Shown: positions 1-12,194, counted from the first letter of the stretch. The stretch: DNA of 64,000 bases from Pocillopora verrucosa (GCF_036669915.1 NC_089312.1:4746938-4810937), one strand, 5' to 3'. Program-made: numbers and translations. Notes: generated by a model from the letters alone, not told the origin.

Positions 1-486
1 GGAGATATTTTGCAAGGCTCCGCTGATGTTTATTTTAAGTGCGTCTGCAAGCCAACGTCAGTAACGAAATAACTCGCTCCATTAGACAATCTAATAAACA
101 TTTAAACGTTTAATTAAAACCAAGCTCATCATCAATATCTATGAAAGTCTCATTTGACGAAATAAGTAATGTTTTCACAATACGGATTAAAAGTGCCTTT
201 CTCTCACTGAGGGAGCGACATATATTAAAGACAGAAAAAGTGCTTTATACACGTAGCTATATAACTATCAATAAAACTATTGCACAAACAATTTTTTAAG
301 TTCATCACCACTAACAGCGTTGAAAGAATACTGTTAAACGCGCCATCTGCCAACAAAATGCCGCATTTACCGATCTTGTATATTATAATCATCACAAATT
401 AAAAATAATTATATCTCTAAGCTTAACAGATATCTTCAGTTCTTAATTAGAAGCTACAGTTTGCTGTCGGCTAAAAAACGCAACTA
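1..486 (-). other. 3' flank of FReD1 (duplicated 3' UTR-like block)
   Basis: No coding exon is visible. The block matches the 3' flanks of FReD2 (about 6434-6920), FReD3 (parts of 18050-18900) and FReD4 (about 30962-31456). A minus-strand AATAAA lies in the conserved segment near position 30, about 450 bp past the FReD1 stop, and recurs at the same place in the other copies. It could be the shared polyadenylation signal, but this is inference. Confidence 0.45.
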
Positions 487-2640
487 CTACAAATGAAACC
501 ATGCTGGTCGAACTTTGATCTCGGTGTGCTTTAAAGAATAAGTTTGTCCTCGAAATGCCTCCCATGTAACACCTTGTGCGTTACCTCCACCTTTGTACAA
601 ACCATTTGGATTGGCGTTGTGGCAGGTATTATACCACCAGCCACCTTTATAGTCTAACGTACAGTTTCCGCTGTTTTCAACGTCGTTGTCTTTGTCTTTG
701 GTTGTAAACCTCATGCTTCTAGGATATCAAAAGCATTTCGTGAGAAACTGAGAAAAGCGAGGAAGCAATGCTTCTGACAGCATATCATAGTCAGTAAAGT
801 GCAACTGGCATAACATGTTGGGAAATATCCAAGGAGCACTTATTGTCAGCAGTGCACATAAAAAGGTTCCCCTCTTAGAAAAGCTTGAGAAAATGGAACG
901 GTAAGCAATTTACACACATATATATATATTTTTGTTAATAATGCAGCAAACAGGAATTTAATGTCATCTTGTTGAAAGGAGCAATCCTGGTTAGAAATAA
1001 AATGGAAGTTGAAATATCTGATCGGCGATGATGCACTTCAGTTTAGATTTCTCATATGTAGAAAAAAAGCTGATTAGTTTAAGTGTAGGGGATCCTCGAT
1101 CGACTACCAGCAATCCTCAACGAATTCTCAAATTCTCAGGCAGGAGCTTTACCCTTATATTACTTGTCATTCTCAGAGCAAAGTACAAAAAGCTGCAATA
1201 AGACATACCTGAAAGGCTTCGTGTACAAAAGCAATGAGTCACCCGCGGTGCCTCGGTATGCATCGATTGTCACCCGATAATTATCGCTTTCGTCGGCCAC
1301 AGCCAAAGTAATGTACTCGGCAAATCGTCGGTCGTCTTCAAAATCCTCCATATCAATTCGAAACACCATGCTGGCAGATGCAGTAAGACGGTGAAGATAA
1401 TTGTTTCAGAGCCAAACTCGCCTTTCAGATTTCCAAAGCCTTTTTTGTATGATTCCCAGTCGACATAAAAGTCTACGGAGCCATTCATGCGCCTTTGAAA
1501 GGTGGTCCATCCTCCGCCATCAGTTGTCATGTCAAACAGCGCTTGAAATGGTTCTTCTTCATTAGGGTAAACCCAATACACACCGTCAGTTGTGGAACCA
1601 TTTTGATGATATTCAAGAGAGTTCTTAGGGCAATCTAGAAATTTAAAAAAAAAAGCGACAGTAAAACGCTTTGACCATAACAAAAATTATATATTCTATC
1701 TGTCTCTCTCTGTCTAAATGTTTTTATTGTGGACGTCACATCCTTGATCTTTCGTAACCTTGCCGCATCTGATACTAATCTACCCGTTTCATCTGTTCGC
1801 GGCATTTTCCGAGGGATATGTATGTGTATTTTGTTGTCGTTTTTTAGGTGGTTTTTTGCAGTTTCTCTTTACGATTTAAGTAGTCTAGGTAATTTTATAG
1901 TTTTAGTGTTGACATAATTGGTTTAATTATTTTGAAATATATTTATTATTAAGTGTGATTAATAAAATGATTATTAATTAAAATTTGATTTCACCTTTGA
2001 GCGACGATAAACTTGCCAATTTATTTCCTCGTTAATTGACGCACGACCAATGTACAAATTATGCAAAGCTGTTAGTATATCGCGGTCTTCCTGTATTTGA
2101 CATTTTTACGGCTGATGACGGCAGAAAATGTAATGAACTAGTAAGCTTAGCTTACTTTAAAACCACGCGTTGACGAATTTCGGGTGAACTTGTTTTGTTT
2201 TAAGGGGGCGAGCTTGTGACGGGGTAAAACCTTCATAAATCGATTGATGTACGGATGGGAAAACGCTGGAATCTTCATCAGCAGGATTTATGTCAAATAT
2301 AAAGCAAGGTTTTTTCATTGCAAAAATTATATCCATAAAATAGTTTCAGTACTTTTTATCAAGGTCTAACTTTTTTGTTTTTATCATGGCTCTACCGGGC
2401 TTCTTTCCTTGATGCAAACATCGTCAAATTTCTCACTAGGTTGCCGCAAGAATCTTCGATTCTTTAAAACTTTAACAACATGTGTTAGGTAGAGTAAGGT
2501 TAATGTATCCCAGTTAAAAAACATTTTAAAGAGATCCAGCTGCAAAGTTAACAGCTCTCAGATCTGGTTCTTAGATATTGCCTAAGCCGGATACAAAGGC
2601 ATGAAGAAGAAATGTTAGACAGAGGTCCATGTGTAGTATT
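487..2640 (-). pseudogene. FReD1: decayed PAN-fibrinogen lectin gene
   Basis: This is the leftmost member of the lectin array. The last fibrinogen exon (718 down to 487) is open and carries the calcium-site motif TKDKDNDV and the pocket motif [15 protein letters not shown]. The preceding fibrinogen exon (1634 down to 1209) is homologous to the intact copies, but one T is missing near 1421 (GAGTTTTGG became GAGTTTGG), which shifts the frame. The conserved Cys of LCDMTT is also Phe here. No EGF exon is found upstream. Of the PAN exon only a scrambled signal-peptide end remains (about 2545-2640), joined by an internal deletion to intron sequence. The stop TGA of the other copies is TGG, so the reading frame runs four residues further (WFHL). 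Splice sites at 719/720 and 1208/1209 are still canonical. It cannot encode a full lectin. Confidence 0.85.
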
Positions 2641-3900
2641 TATCGTCGGTAAGTTTATGATGAAGAAAAATGAATGTTTGTTTCATTTCTATCTGATTTG
2701 GTAATTAGGGAGGCAGATGCAAGAAAATTGGTAGATTGAAAACAGTGTAGGTAGTGAGAAGGTTGAGTTTTCTTTCTCGTACAAAGAGCCTAAATAATGC
2801 ATAAAATCAGTTCTTCTACCTTACATTCTTTCAATTATTTTTAAACAGATATTTACATTGGTGTTCCCATAATTGATCAATTTTCAAAAATAGTTGCTCT
2901 CTCTGCATCAAAATTCGATTGAATCTTTCAGATCCTACTCGGAATTACGAGTAATGCCGTATAAACCTGTTTAAATATGATCGATTACGATTCCATTCAA
3001 CCTTAGAAGAAAGTTAAAGTCAATTTTTTGTACCGTCAGAAAATTCATGACGAAGGTAGAACCGGGAAGAGGTTCCAAGTTTTGGAATAGTAGAGTGCAC
3101 TGCCAATTGCAGAAAACTTTTAAGCCCGTTGCCAATTCAGGTTTGTTTGAATTTGCTACGGTTTTGTGTGTTTCCTGTATTTACCTGGGGTATTTTCGCT
3201 TTTGAGTGTTAATTTCCCTTATGTGTGCATGTCTCATGCAGTTTGCATTCCTTTAAATATGTATGAGTTATGTCTCTAAAAAATACGTACACCTTATTCG
3301 ATGATGTAAAATTTAATACACGGGGATATTTTGCAAATTGCGCAATATTCTTGCTAGCGCCGAAGGATTATTACTATCCACCGCTATTTAAATTTTCAGT
3401 ATTTTGATTTTGGTTTGCGAAATACATCCATCGCATAAGGAGTACGCAAAAGACGAAAACAAAACGAAAGAAACCATCAAAATTGTACTTTGTGACCAAC
3501 AAAAAAATCTGTCGCGTTAAATACTTCGTTTCTCTAAACGTCAAGCCTCGAAAAACTAGCGAAAAAATCAAAGTTTGGATCGTTCTGCTCGGCCATTTTG
3601 TTATCCCTTATTTTTTGCCCGGTTCCTCACCTTAATACCCTGGAAAATTTCGCGTGCTCTCTACATACTGGTGGAATAATAACCAGACTACCGTTATTTT
3701 TCGCGTTTATATGTATTTTTTTCTTACCTCTGATCAAGAAATCATTTATAATTAACCCCAAAGTTTTCACCAAGCCAACCAAAAAATGTTAGTTGGAAGG
3801 TTAAAAGAAGTTTTTTCAGCTTGGGTCATGAAATTAAGATCAGAATATCAGTTTTGCCGCTAAACAAGTTCAGCCGCACGAAGTGTTCGGGGAATTAATT
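2641..3900. repeat. Interspersed repeat block, three copies in window
   Basis: No gene is seen. Positions 2641-3230 follow the flank of the orphan PAN exon (40507-40870). Positions 3300-3900 recur at about 38950-39570 and 48440-49100: same order, including the segment reading CACCAAGCCAA followed by GGAAGGTTAAAAGAAG. A short inverted stretch of this repeat also breaks the relic PAN exons at 34.8 kb and 45.3 kb. It is a dispersed repeat of unknown class. Confidence 0.6.
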
Positions 3901-3904
3901 GTTA

Positions 3905-4460
3905 GGAATTACTCATTCGTGTCAATTGCATCTCTCGGTCAGGTTGATGTATGAGCGGCAAAGCCTTCACCATCCTCAATTCAAGGTCGTTTATCGAGAT
4001 TTGCTCGGATTATGGCTGCTAAAACACTGAAAAATCCGTATCGCTAACTGACAGTGACGTTCAAACTTTCCTTGAAGGGAAAGGAAACCAAACTTGTACG
4101 CAAAGAAAAACCTAAAGTTACGAAATCAGTGGCTTTGCTAATGGCATTTTCCGCTGCTGAGAATGAAAATCGAGAACTGGAAGATTTGCCACTGCCCGAT
4201 TCTGGCCGAGTACCTGAAAGATTTCCTCTGTTAGTAAGGACCAAGTCAATAACATAGAATTTGTTTATTCAAATTAATCCCATTGTTTGTTTTTGTAGTT
4301 TTTCAACGTATATTTTTCATCTTGAGCCTTCGCGCCAACGCACTTTACGATTTTTATTCGGGGATTATCGATCCTTTTAATTTATTTTCACTCATTAAAA
4401 AAATTGACTTTTCTTGTCAGTAAAGGGCTATTGTGTTTATATGACAGATTCCTGGCGAAG
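3905..4460 (+). repeat. Crypton/KIAA1958-like first-exon fragment, copy 1
   Basis: The plus strand is open from about 4054 to 4257 and reads through AAENENRELEDLPLPD and VRTKS. It is homologous along its whole length to 53400-53905. The pattern (basic N-terminus, ENENRELEDLP, then VRTKS) resembles the N-terminal segment of the KIAA1958/ZMYM2/QRICH1-like proteins related to Crypton tyrosine recombinases, where an LxxFxxxVRxK motif precedes the recombinase domain. Here an upstream in-frame ATG is lost by a stop near 4046 and no downstream recombinase exon follows, so it is a dead fragment. The family assignment is from memory of motifs and is tentative. Confidence 0.4.
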
Positions 4461-4692
4461 AAATTAAGTGTCAATCCTAAATAATTATAATCCTATACAT
4501 TGCCCCAGTTTTATGAGACTTTATCCCTGGTGAAATATATAATCGTAAGTCGCTAACTATTTTTACGTCGAAGCTTAAGACAATTTCTAAAAAATTATTT
4601 CTTTTTCAACTGTATCATTTAAATACTAGTACTAATTTCACTTTCGTTTACTACAATCGTTATCATTGTTGTCATTATTATTTTTAACTCAC

Positions 4693-5596
4693 CAACACGA
4701 GGCCCTCTAATAACCTTAATACAATCAATGCGATAGGGTTCCAGCGCGTTGCCATGGAAGTTAACATAGTAAACAATAAGGCGATCAAGACAGCAGCTCC
4801 AAACAGAAGAGCTCCACTCACTCGTAATGTTAACCATCCCCCTGGGATTTGGAACACCATGTAACCGTGATAAAATGCTCCTAGAATTACATCTAACGAA
4901 AACGAATGAAGCTATTATCTGTTGCGGCTTAATCAAACGACAGAGAGAAGATTAAAATCCCACAGAATCGACTACTTTATTTCACAACTTGTAATATTCT
5001 TAATAAGGAGCGAATCCTACAGTCACTACAGTATTAATCCGTAATACACTTAGTTAAGCCCACTACAAGGCATATCTTAGCTTACCACCGACCAAAAAAA
5101 GCGTCCTGTAACCCGGCGAGGGGCACCTGTACTGAGGTCGGCTCATGTGAAGTGGTCGCTTACGGAAGGATGGAATCATAAAGTAGAGACAAACCAATAG
5201 TGTTAAAATTATCCATGATCGGCTGCAAGCGGTGATCGCTAGCAACAATGAAATGAAAAATAAGTGGATGGAAAAGTGGTCAGATAATTAACTGAGTGTA
5301 AGGTTTCACTGCGCTTCACTTTCGTTAACCAACGATATATATCTTTTTAGAAATTTACCCCTTTCCAATATAATGAGCTTCTCTTGGTGTTTTTACCATA
5401 AGGATTTTTATCTGGCACAATTTGATTTAAGTGTTACATGGATGAGTTTTCTCTAAGCTGCTATCTTCACTTATTGATTATTGACCATCGCGCCAATAGC
5501 GACATTCAAATTTACTCTCAACCCAGACATAACAAAGAATCCAATAAATATCATTTCGGACAAAATGTAACGCTTGGGGAGAGCATTAACAGCCAT
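4693..5596 (-). pseudogene. Sialin-like (SLC17) 5' exons, copy S1, truncated
   Basis: Two recognisable exons of an SLC17-family anion transporter lie here. The first starts at 5596 with MAVNALPKRY and reads GLRVNLNVAIGAMVNN, the TM1 signature of sialins. A deletion relative to copies S2 and S3 removes its end and brings in a stop at 5471, destroying the donor site. The second (4892 down to 4693, 200 nt) reads VILGAFYHGYMVFQIPGGW followed by two hydrophobic segments ending in LRLLEGL, a close match to the TM2-TM4 region of sialin. It keeps an acceptor (TTAG) and a donor (GTGAGT), with phases that fit. No TM5-TM12 exons follow, so the copy cannot make a transporter. The weakly conserved block at 5095-5250 is intron or a ruined middle exon. 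Confidence 0.7.
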
Positions 5597-5654
5597 TTTA
5601 CGTTAGATAAACATTAAGCAATCTTCGATAATCAGGGAAGCAAATATTAAAAAA

Positions 5655-6118
5655 CAGTAGAAAGAATCCTCCGATCAGCGTCTTCTGGTAACTACTATAT
5701 TAACTATTCTAGGCTTAATCATCATAAAAACTCTTTTTCTATCGTTGGGGCTAAAATTTGGAACAGTATTCCCGAAAGCTATCGAAGTCTGCCGAAGCAC
5801 ATATTCAAAAAGAAAATTCAAGCATTACTACTTGCAACTCTAGGAAGTCTGGATAGTTATGCTGACACTAGCACTCTTATTTCTGAAATAAAAAAGGCAT
5901 CTTAATTATAATTCAAACATAATATATCAATTTACTTTTTATCAACCTTTCCCTCTTTTGTCAAATAATGTATGCAAAATCGAGTAATTCGCATAATTCG
6001 TGTTTTTGTAATTCGTGTTGTATGTCCTTAACACCGCCTGCCTAGATTAGCTCGCTATTTGCAGGAGGTGATTATTGTACAAAGATTTTCCTGCAAACTT
6101 AATAAACTTGAACTTGAA
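5655..6118 (+). mobile_element. 5'-truncated LINE (CR1/L2-like) 3' end
   Basis: A plus-strand reading frame gives NSFSIVGAKIWNSIPESYRS and LPKHIFKKKIQ, the C-terminal signature of CR1/L2-type reverse-transcriptase ORFs, followed by stop at about 5905, an AT-rich 3' UTR and a tail of repeated TTGAAC units (about 6098-6130). The paralogous flanks of S2 (17640-17690) and S3 (30640-30690) lack this insert, so it entered S1 after or during the module duplications. Confidence 0.75.
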
Positions 6119-6920
6119 ACTTGAACTTGAAAATCTCGATTTGTAACATAGTTAAGATTTACGCATCTTTTTCGATCTGTTGGCCATAATTCAGCTTAGC
6201 ACCATCTAAGGGAGTTCATGGTTTATGCAAATGTCTTGTGGTCCAAAACATTTTTAACCATGGTTATTTTCTATAAGTTCATGTTGAAATGTAGAACTTT
6301 TAGGTAACTATTTATTGAAAGACGCAGTAAAGAAAAGAAAGTTGACAGGTCTTCAATTAGGTTAATGTGTGACGTACCAGAGAAAAGATGAGACGCGAGC
6401 CAATTACAGCAGGTCTCTTTTCATCGAGTTGACGGGAGATATTTTGCAAGGCTCTGCTGATGTTTATTTTAAGTGCGTCTGCAAGCCAACGTTAGTAACG
6501 AAATAACTTCTCCATTAGACAATCTTTGAGACATAAAAACGTTTAGTTAAAACTAAGCCTACTCTATGAAAGTCTCAACTGACGAAATAAGTAACGTTTT
6601 CACAATACGAATTAAAAGTACCTTTCTCTCACTGCAGGAGCGACATATATTCAAAGAGAGACAAAGTGCTTTATATACGTAGATAAATCAATGAAACTAC
6701 TTCACAAACAAAATAAGAAGGTTTATCACCACTAGGAGCGTTGAAAGACTTCAGCTAAACGCCCATCTGCCAACAAAATATCTTATTAACCGAACTTGTA
6801 TATTACAATCATCACAAACTAAATTAAGAATTATAACTCCACGCAAAGCAAACATCTTTAATTCTTAATTAGAAGCTACAGTTTGCTGTTGGCTTGGAGA
6901 CGCAACTACCTCAATTGAAA
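6119..6920 (-). other. Intergenic DNA, 3' flank of FReD2
   Basis: No exon was found. It is homologous to the S2-FReD3 and S3-FReD4 junctions. The segment beginning GGGAGATATTTTGCAAGG (6434) is shared by all modules and contains the minus-strand AATAAA near 6464. Confidence 0.5.
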
Positions 6921-9900
6921 TCATGCTGGTCGAATTTTGATCTCGGTGTGCTTTAAAGAATATCCTTGTCCTCGAAATGTCTTCCATGTAATACCTTGTG
7001 CGTTACCTCCGCCTTTGTACAAACCATTTGGATTGGCGCTATGGCAGCCATTATACCACCAGCCACCTTTATAGGCTAAAGCACAGTTTTTTCCCTTATC
7101 AACGTCGTTATCTTTGTCTTTGGTCGTAAACCTCATGTTTCTAAGATATCAAAAGCATATCGTAAGAAACTGAGAAAACGCGAGGAAGCAATGCTTCTAG
7201 CAGCATATCATAGTCAGTAAAGTGCAGATTGCACTGCATGGTAGGAAATATGTAAGGAGCACTAATTGTCAGCAGTGCACATAAAAAGATTCCCCTATCA
7301 GGAAAGTTTGAAAAAATGGAGTTGTAATCAAGTACACATGTTGTTTTTAGGTTAATAGTGTCAACATGAATTTGATGTCATCTTGTTGAAACAAGCAATC
7401 CTGGTTAGTCATTCTCAGAGCAAAGTACAAAAAGCTGCTATGAGACTTACCTAATAGGCCTCGAGCACGAAAGCAATGAGTCGCCTGCGGTGCCTCGGTA
7501 TCCATCGATTGTCACTTGATAATTGTGGCTTTCGTCGGCCACAGCGAAAGTCGTGTACTCGGCAAATCGTCGGTCGTTTTTGTAATCCTCCATATCAATT
7601 CGAAACACCATGTTAGCAGATGCAGTCAGACGGTGAAGATAATCGTTTCCGAGCCAAAACTCGCCCTCCAGATTTCCAAAGCCTTTTTTGTATGATTCCC
7701 AGTCAACATAAAAGTCCACGGAGCCATCCATGCGCCTTTGAAAGGTGGTCCAGCCTCCACCATCAGTTGTCATGTCACACAGCACTTGGAATGGTTCTTC
7801 TTCATCAGGGTAAACCCAGTACACACCATCAGTTGTGGAACCATTTTGATAATAGTCAAGACAGTTTTTAGGGCAATCTAGAAATTAAAAAAAAACGCGA
7901 CAATGAAACGCTTTGACAATACCAAAAATTATATATTCTATCTATCTCACACTCCCTAAATGTGTTTGTTGTGGACGTTACATCTTTGATCTTCCGTAAC
8001 CTTGCCGCATCTGGCACTAATCTACCCGTTTCATCTGTCCGAGGCATTTTCCGAGGGATTAGCATGTCCCTCTCTTAGAGTTTTTTTTTGTCTTTACTTG
8101 AACGGATCTCCACTTACCTCTAACACGCTTACAAAAATGAGTGTTTGATTTGTAGTCAACAACACAAGTTTCATTCTCTTTGCAAGGATCATATTCCTCG
8201 CAGGTGCTCTAAAAATTAAAGAAAGAAAATCAGTATACAAAGAGATTTCAACTGGATGATGGCAGACTTTTTCGTTTAAGTAGGCTCCATAGGGTTTTTT
8301 GACCTATCGACATCTGGGTGCGAATATAGCGCGAGCTTAAAGTGTCATTAAACATGGCGGCTCGATACGATCGCACAATTGTTATCTGAAAAGGTGTGTT
8401 AAAACAGTTAGACAGTATTTATGTGATGGAATCTAGGGTTTCCAGCAACTGCACCCGTAATATTCATGGGCCTTCTGCGCCTGAAAAAGAGGTCAACCGA
8501 AAAGAAGACACCCCGGGAAAGATTGCCAAAAGGCGACAGATCGCGACAGATTTGAAAATTTACGCATACTCAAATACAGATCTTAGCGAAGTTCTATTCA
8601 ACAACATACACAATTGTTATCTGAAAAGGTGTGTTAAAACAGTTAGACAGTATTTATGTGATGGAATCTAGGGTTTCCAGCAACTGCACCCGTAATATTC
8701 ATGGGCCTTCTGCGCCTGAAAAAGAGGTCAACCGAAAAGAAGACACCCCGGGAAAGATTGCCAAAAGGCGACAGATCGCGACAGATTTGAAAATTTACGC
8801 ATACTCAAATACAGATCTTAGCGAAGTTCTATTCAACAACATACCGTTTTACGACAAAGAAAATAGGGATCTTTCGAGCATGATTTAGCGCGTTTCCTTT
8901 AGTAGAATTTCCCTAAGATTTGCTGGACCGTTAAAATATTTGTGCCCTACCTAGTGCCTGTTGATTAAAATGAAATTATTTAGACCAAGTTTGAGATAGA
9001 GGAAGAAAGCACAAATTGCAAACAGCGAGGAACTGCCTTTGTAACCTCTATTTCATTTCGGCTTTTAAATGATCGGCAGTACAAATTTAAAAAATTGGGA
9101 AAATTTTGAGATATTTCACCGAAGCAAATTGAAGAAAATCAAAGGCAAAGCCAAATCATCACTGGCGAGCGCCTCCCTTCGTGGAGCCTCAGCTTATAAA
9201 ATCATTCTATCTACTACAGCAACCTTTCTCATCGCCCTCTTGATGCCTTTTAGTGACCTAAAAAAGGGAAAACATAAAAGTTTTCTAGAAAAACAACATG
9301 CTGGCACGCACGCCAACATTAAGCAAAAACCCTATTGAGTCTCCTTAATAGCTAAAATCTTACTGCCTCTCGTCGGTCATGTATTAAACTTTAAAAGAAA
9401 GAAACTCATAACATAAACAGTTTTTGTTTTGAATAGTCCTAAAACGAAATCATTCCGCTTTATTTCTAGATTTATATCTATGTTGGCTTCTTCTGTGTTA
9501 TTTCTTACTACATTTCATCAACCTTAAGTCTTTAAAGGAAATTTATATTAGATTATTATTCATCTTAAGGTAGATTCATTTCACGAAAGGATGCCCTGGT
9601 GAGGAGATCTCGTTCCTTCTGTAGGCGAGAACCTCTGCGGTCTTCATAACAGGTGCGTCTCGGCACCGATAACTCTAGAAAGATATTGTATTCTTTGGAA
9701 TCAGTTGACTCAATTGAGACGTGAAAAAACTTGCTTAATATGACCTAGTTGTTTACAAAGGTTGATAAAATCTCGTAGATACAGAAAATATTTCAAAAGG
9801 CTAGAGTTTCAAGTGTTTTATTGTGTTTTAATCATTTCAACTTCTCAAGCTTTCCGAGCCCAGCATGTGTCCTCAAGACCCAGTAATTACTTACTCACAA

Positions 9901-10448
9901 TGCAAGGTAATCAGTACCAAAATCGTTGCATCATCTAAGAGATCCTATTCATTTATTCACGAAATAGAACGGTCCTAGTTTATAAAGAATGCATACTTAT
10001 TAAATTCTTGAAACAACCAGCCTGACTGTAATGAGAATCGCAGCATCCTGTTTGAAATGAATTCAGACGAAAAGAAAAGACACCTTAACGAACCGAGGAC
10101 ATTAGAGTTCATCAGTTTTGTTACCTGTATTCCTCTATATAATGCTCCATCCTCTTTTGTAAAATTCACCTGACTCGCAAATCGGTCCGAGCCACTTAGC
10201 TGACATCTACTTGTCTCCTTGTCATGGATGGGAAGGAAGTTGTATGACAAACATCGATCTTCAGAGACACATGCAAACTGACAAGATATTTCAGATGCTA
10301 CTTCAAAGTCTCTGAGGACACTCCCGTTGAGTTTTCGATCGTTTATCGCCTTTGCGAAATTAGCAGACTTAAAATCTGGCTCAGAAAAACGATTTGAAGC
10401 TTCTGCGAGGCCCATAAGTGCAAACATCAATAGGGCCCTTAGGTACAT
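6921..10448 (-). CDS. FReD2: secreted PAN-EGF-fibrinogen domain lectin
   Basis: Four exons join in phase: 10448-10125 (324 nt), 8208-8118 (91 nt), 7877-7451 (427 nt), 7140-6921 (220 nt), total 1062 nt, 353 residues. Exon 1 encodes a signal peptide ([17 protein letters not shown]) and a PAN/Apple domain of type A with four cysteines. Exon 2 encodes an EGF-like segment. Exons 3-4 encode a fibrinogen C-terminal domain with [24 protein letters not shown], calcium-site TKDKDNDV and the cis-peptide pocket motif [13 protein letters not shown], as in ficolins and tachylectins that bind acetylated sugars. The expected role is an extracellular lectin in recognition or immunity; this is inferred from family. 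Oddity: one EGF cysteine is Arg (FCKRVR against FCKCIR in the other copies), and PAN Glu is Ala (SCQFACV). Intron 1 carries a 235-bp tandem duplication. Splice sites are GT-AG throughout. Confidence 0.88.
8376..8845 (+). repeat. 235-bp tandem duplication in FReD2 intron 1
   Basis: Two near-identical 235-bp units, starting about 8376 and 8611, sit head to tail. Each is open on the plus strand (ORFs 8396-8671 and 8631-8888, beginning [18 protein letters not shown]). Single homologous blocks occur in FReD4 intron 1 (about 33340-33540) and FReD5 intron 1 (about 43735-43990), and a truncated one in FReD3 (about 20700-20830). The lack of divergence between units points to a very recent duplication. 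Confidence 0.9.
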
Positions 10449-11853
10449 GTTTCTTTTTTCCTGTGCTGACCTCGTCTGAGATCACACTCAATGATGAATC
10501 TAAACTAATCAAATTAGGCCAATTAAAACTACCCCGGTTCATAATTAATGACCTCCATCGAGGTGAGACAAAGAGGTGCCATTGCTACGTTTTTTGCGAC
10601 ATTTAATCATTAAATATGCATGTTTTACGTCCTTCAAAACATTAATCGTCATTTGCAGCCACACGATTGTTAATTTGGTTATTCTCTTGGCATCTAATCA
10701 TACAACTGCAGGTGAGCTGCAATTTTAGCAATAGCAGAGAAGCCTAAAATGATTAGGTTAGGACGGGAATCGAAATGTTGCCTCTCGGATACTTGAGAGC
10801 CTTAGATCTGACTGACACTACGAGTTTTGGCCGGTAGTAGAGTAACGCTAGTCCCTCGTAGTCGTCATCGGCCATGGCGAATCTTTAACTTCAGATAAAC
10901 ATGATGTAACACACGAGAGCGTAGCTTTTCCAGAATTAGGAGAACACTTCACAGTGACGTCAGGCCTCACTGGTTATAACTTTCTTTGCAATTTCTCTGT
11001 GTTTTTTCTTTTTTTTTTTTGACTTACCAGTTAACTCGTAGTGCACCAACGAGATTTCCAGAAAAACTCGTAGTTAGTAACGGGAGGGCTACGACTTTTT
11101 CAGAGTTTGCGTGACCTGCCACGCTGTGAAGCATACACACTACTCCTAGCCAGTAGTCAGGTCTAACGCGCTATCAGACGATCACTTATTTCTGAGGACA
11201 CCTTCAGTTACAGTTATGACCTTTAGTACTTGCTCGGACGACAAAAAAAGAAGACATCTGTATCACCTTACCAAATGTAAGCCGAATTAACGCAATTCTG
11301 TTAAATAAAAACAGTTTTAGGATGGGAGAAGGATTAGTGAACTCCTTTCAGGAATTTCTCCATATCGTGTGGTATATATGGCCCTTTTTTGGCATTTAAA
11401 AATTTTTTTTTTTTCAAAATAAGAGCTCGAGAAAAACTATGCGATACCAATCGATGATTTCGATGAACGAATTATAGAGAACCCAATTGGTAACTTGGAC
11501 TTTATAAACATTCAACGCACTTCCCTTATATAGCAACCAAAAATCAAATACATATTTTTAAGTTAGCGCAAAAGAGATATCAGTCGGCAGTTGAGATGAA
11601 CCAATATAAAATTAATAATCTATTTGTTTAAGTTTGTCTTACTGTACTGCAGTCAATAAAACTTGCAGCGTCCTTATAAATAATTGAACGCGGTGAAACT
11701 CCGTCACGGTTAATGCCACCTCGCTAAAGGCAATATAACAACCATCAAAAGTTAATAGGGAATCACTATAAGCATGATAGATGTCTCTAATTTGTGAAAG
11801 CTACAGTTGCATATGTGGCTGAGAGCTTGAGGACGAAATTTCTACAAGTAAAA
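10449..11853. other. Upstream region of FReD2
   Basis: No exon is seen. Positions 10449-10980 match the region upstream of FReD3 (22374-22960) and probably hold the promoter, but no confident TATA box was picked. Positions 11290-11440 occur inverted at about 44205-44340 inside FReD5 intron 1, marking another dispersed repeat. The remainder is AT-rich with homopolymer runs near 11009 and 11403. Confidence 0.5.
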
Positions 11854-12073
11854 TCATGCTGGTCGAAGTTTGATGTCAGTGCGCTTTAGCAAATAATCTA
11901 GTCCTCGAAAGGAGAGCCAGGTAATTCCTTGTGCGCTACTTCCACCTTGGTACAAGCCATTTGGATTTGCGTTATGGCAGGCATTATACCACCAGCCACC
12001 TCTATAAGCCACTGCACAGTCTCCATCTTGCTGAACGTCGTCGTCTCTGTCCCTGGTTGTCAATCTCATATTT
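11854..12073 (-). pseudogene. Orphan last exon of a divergent FReD lectin
   Basis: A 220-nt exon with intact acceptor (CATAG at 12078-12074), the same entry phase and the same TGA stop position as exon 4 of the intact genes. It reads NMRLTTRDRDDDVQ and [15 protein letters not shown], then ends IKLRPA. It is clearly more diverged than the other last exons (RLTTRDRDDD against [10 protein letters not shown]). No matching exons 1-3 lie upstream: the next sequence is a PRIMPOL 3' fragment at 12.2 kb. It is either a remnant left by a module-duplication breakpoint or an exon whose gene has been dispersed. Confidence 0.75.
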
Positions 12074-12194
12074 CTATGGCGAAAAAAGAATTTTGTAAGA
12101 AACTGACGAGAAGCTGGACAGCAATGCCGCTGGTACAATTGCATAGTCAGAAATATCCACGAAGCCCTACATTGTAAGAAAAGTGTACAAGGAA

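Noticed and set aside
3598-3792. Plus-strand open frame beginning MLSLIFCPVPH
   Set aside because: It lies in an interspersed repeat present three times and is not open in the other copies.
5063-5248. Second exon of the sialin-like gene (also 17090-17250 and 30050-30230)
   Set aside because: A conserved stretch ends in a GTGCCC donor that would fit the next exon, but no acceptor gives the right phase from exon 1 and all copies have stops.
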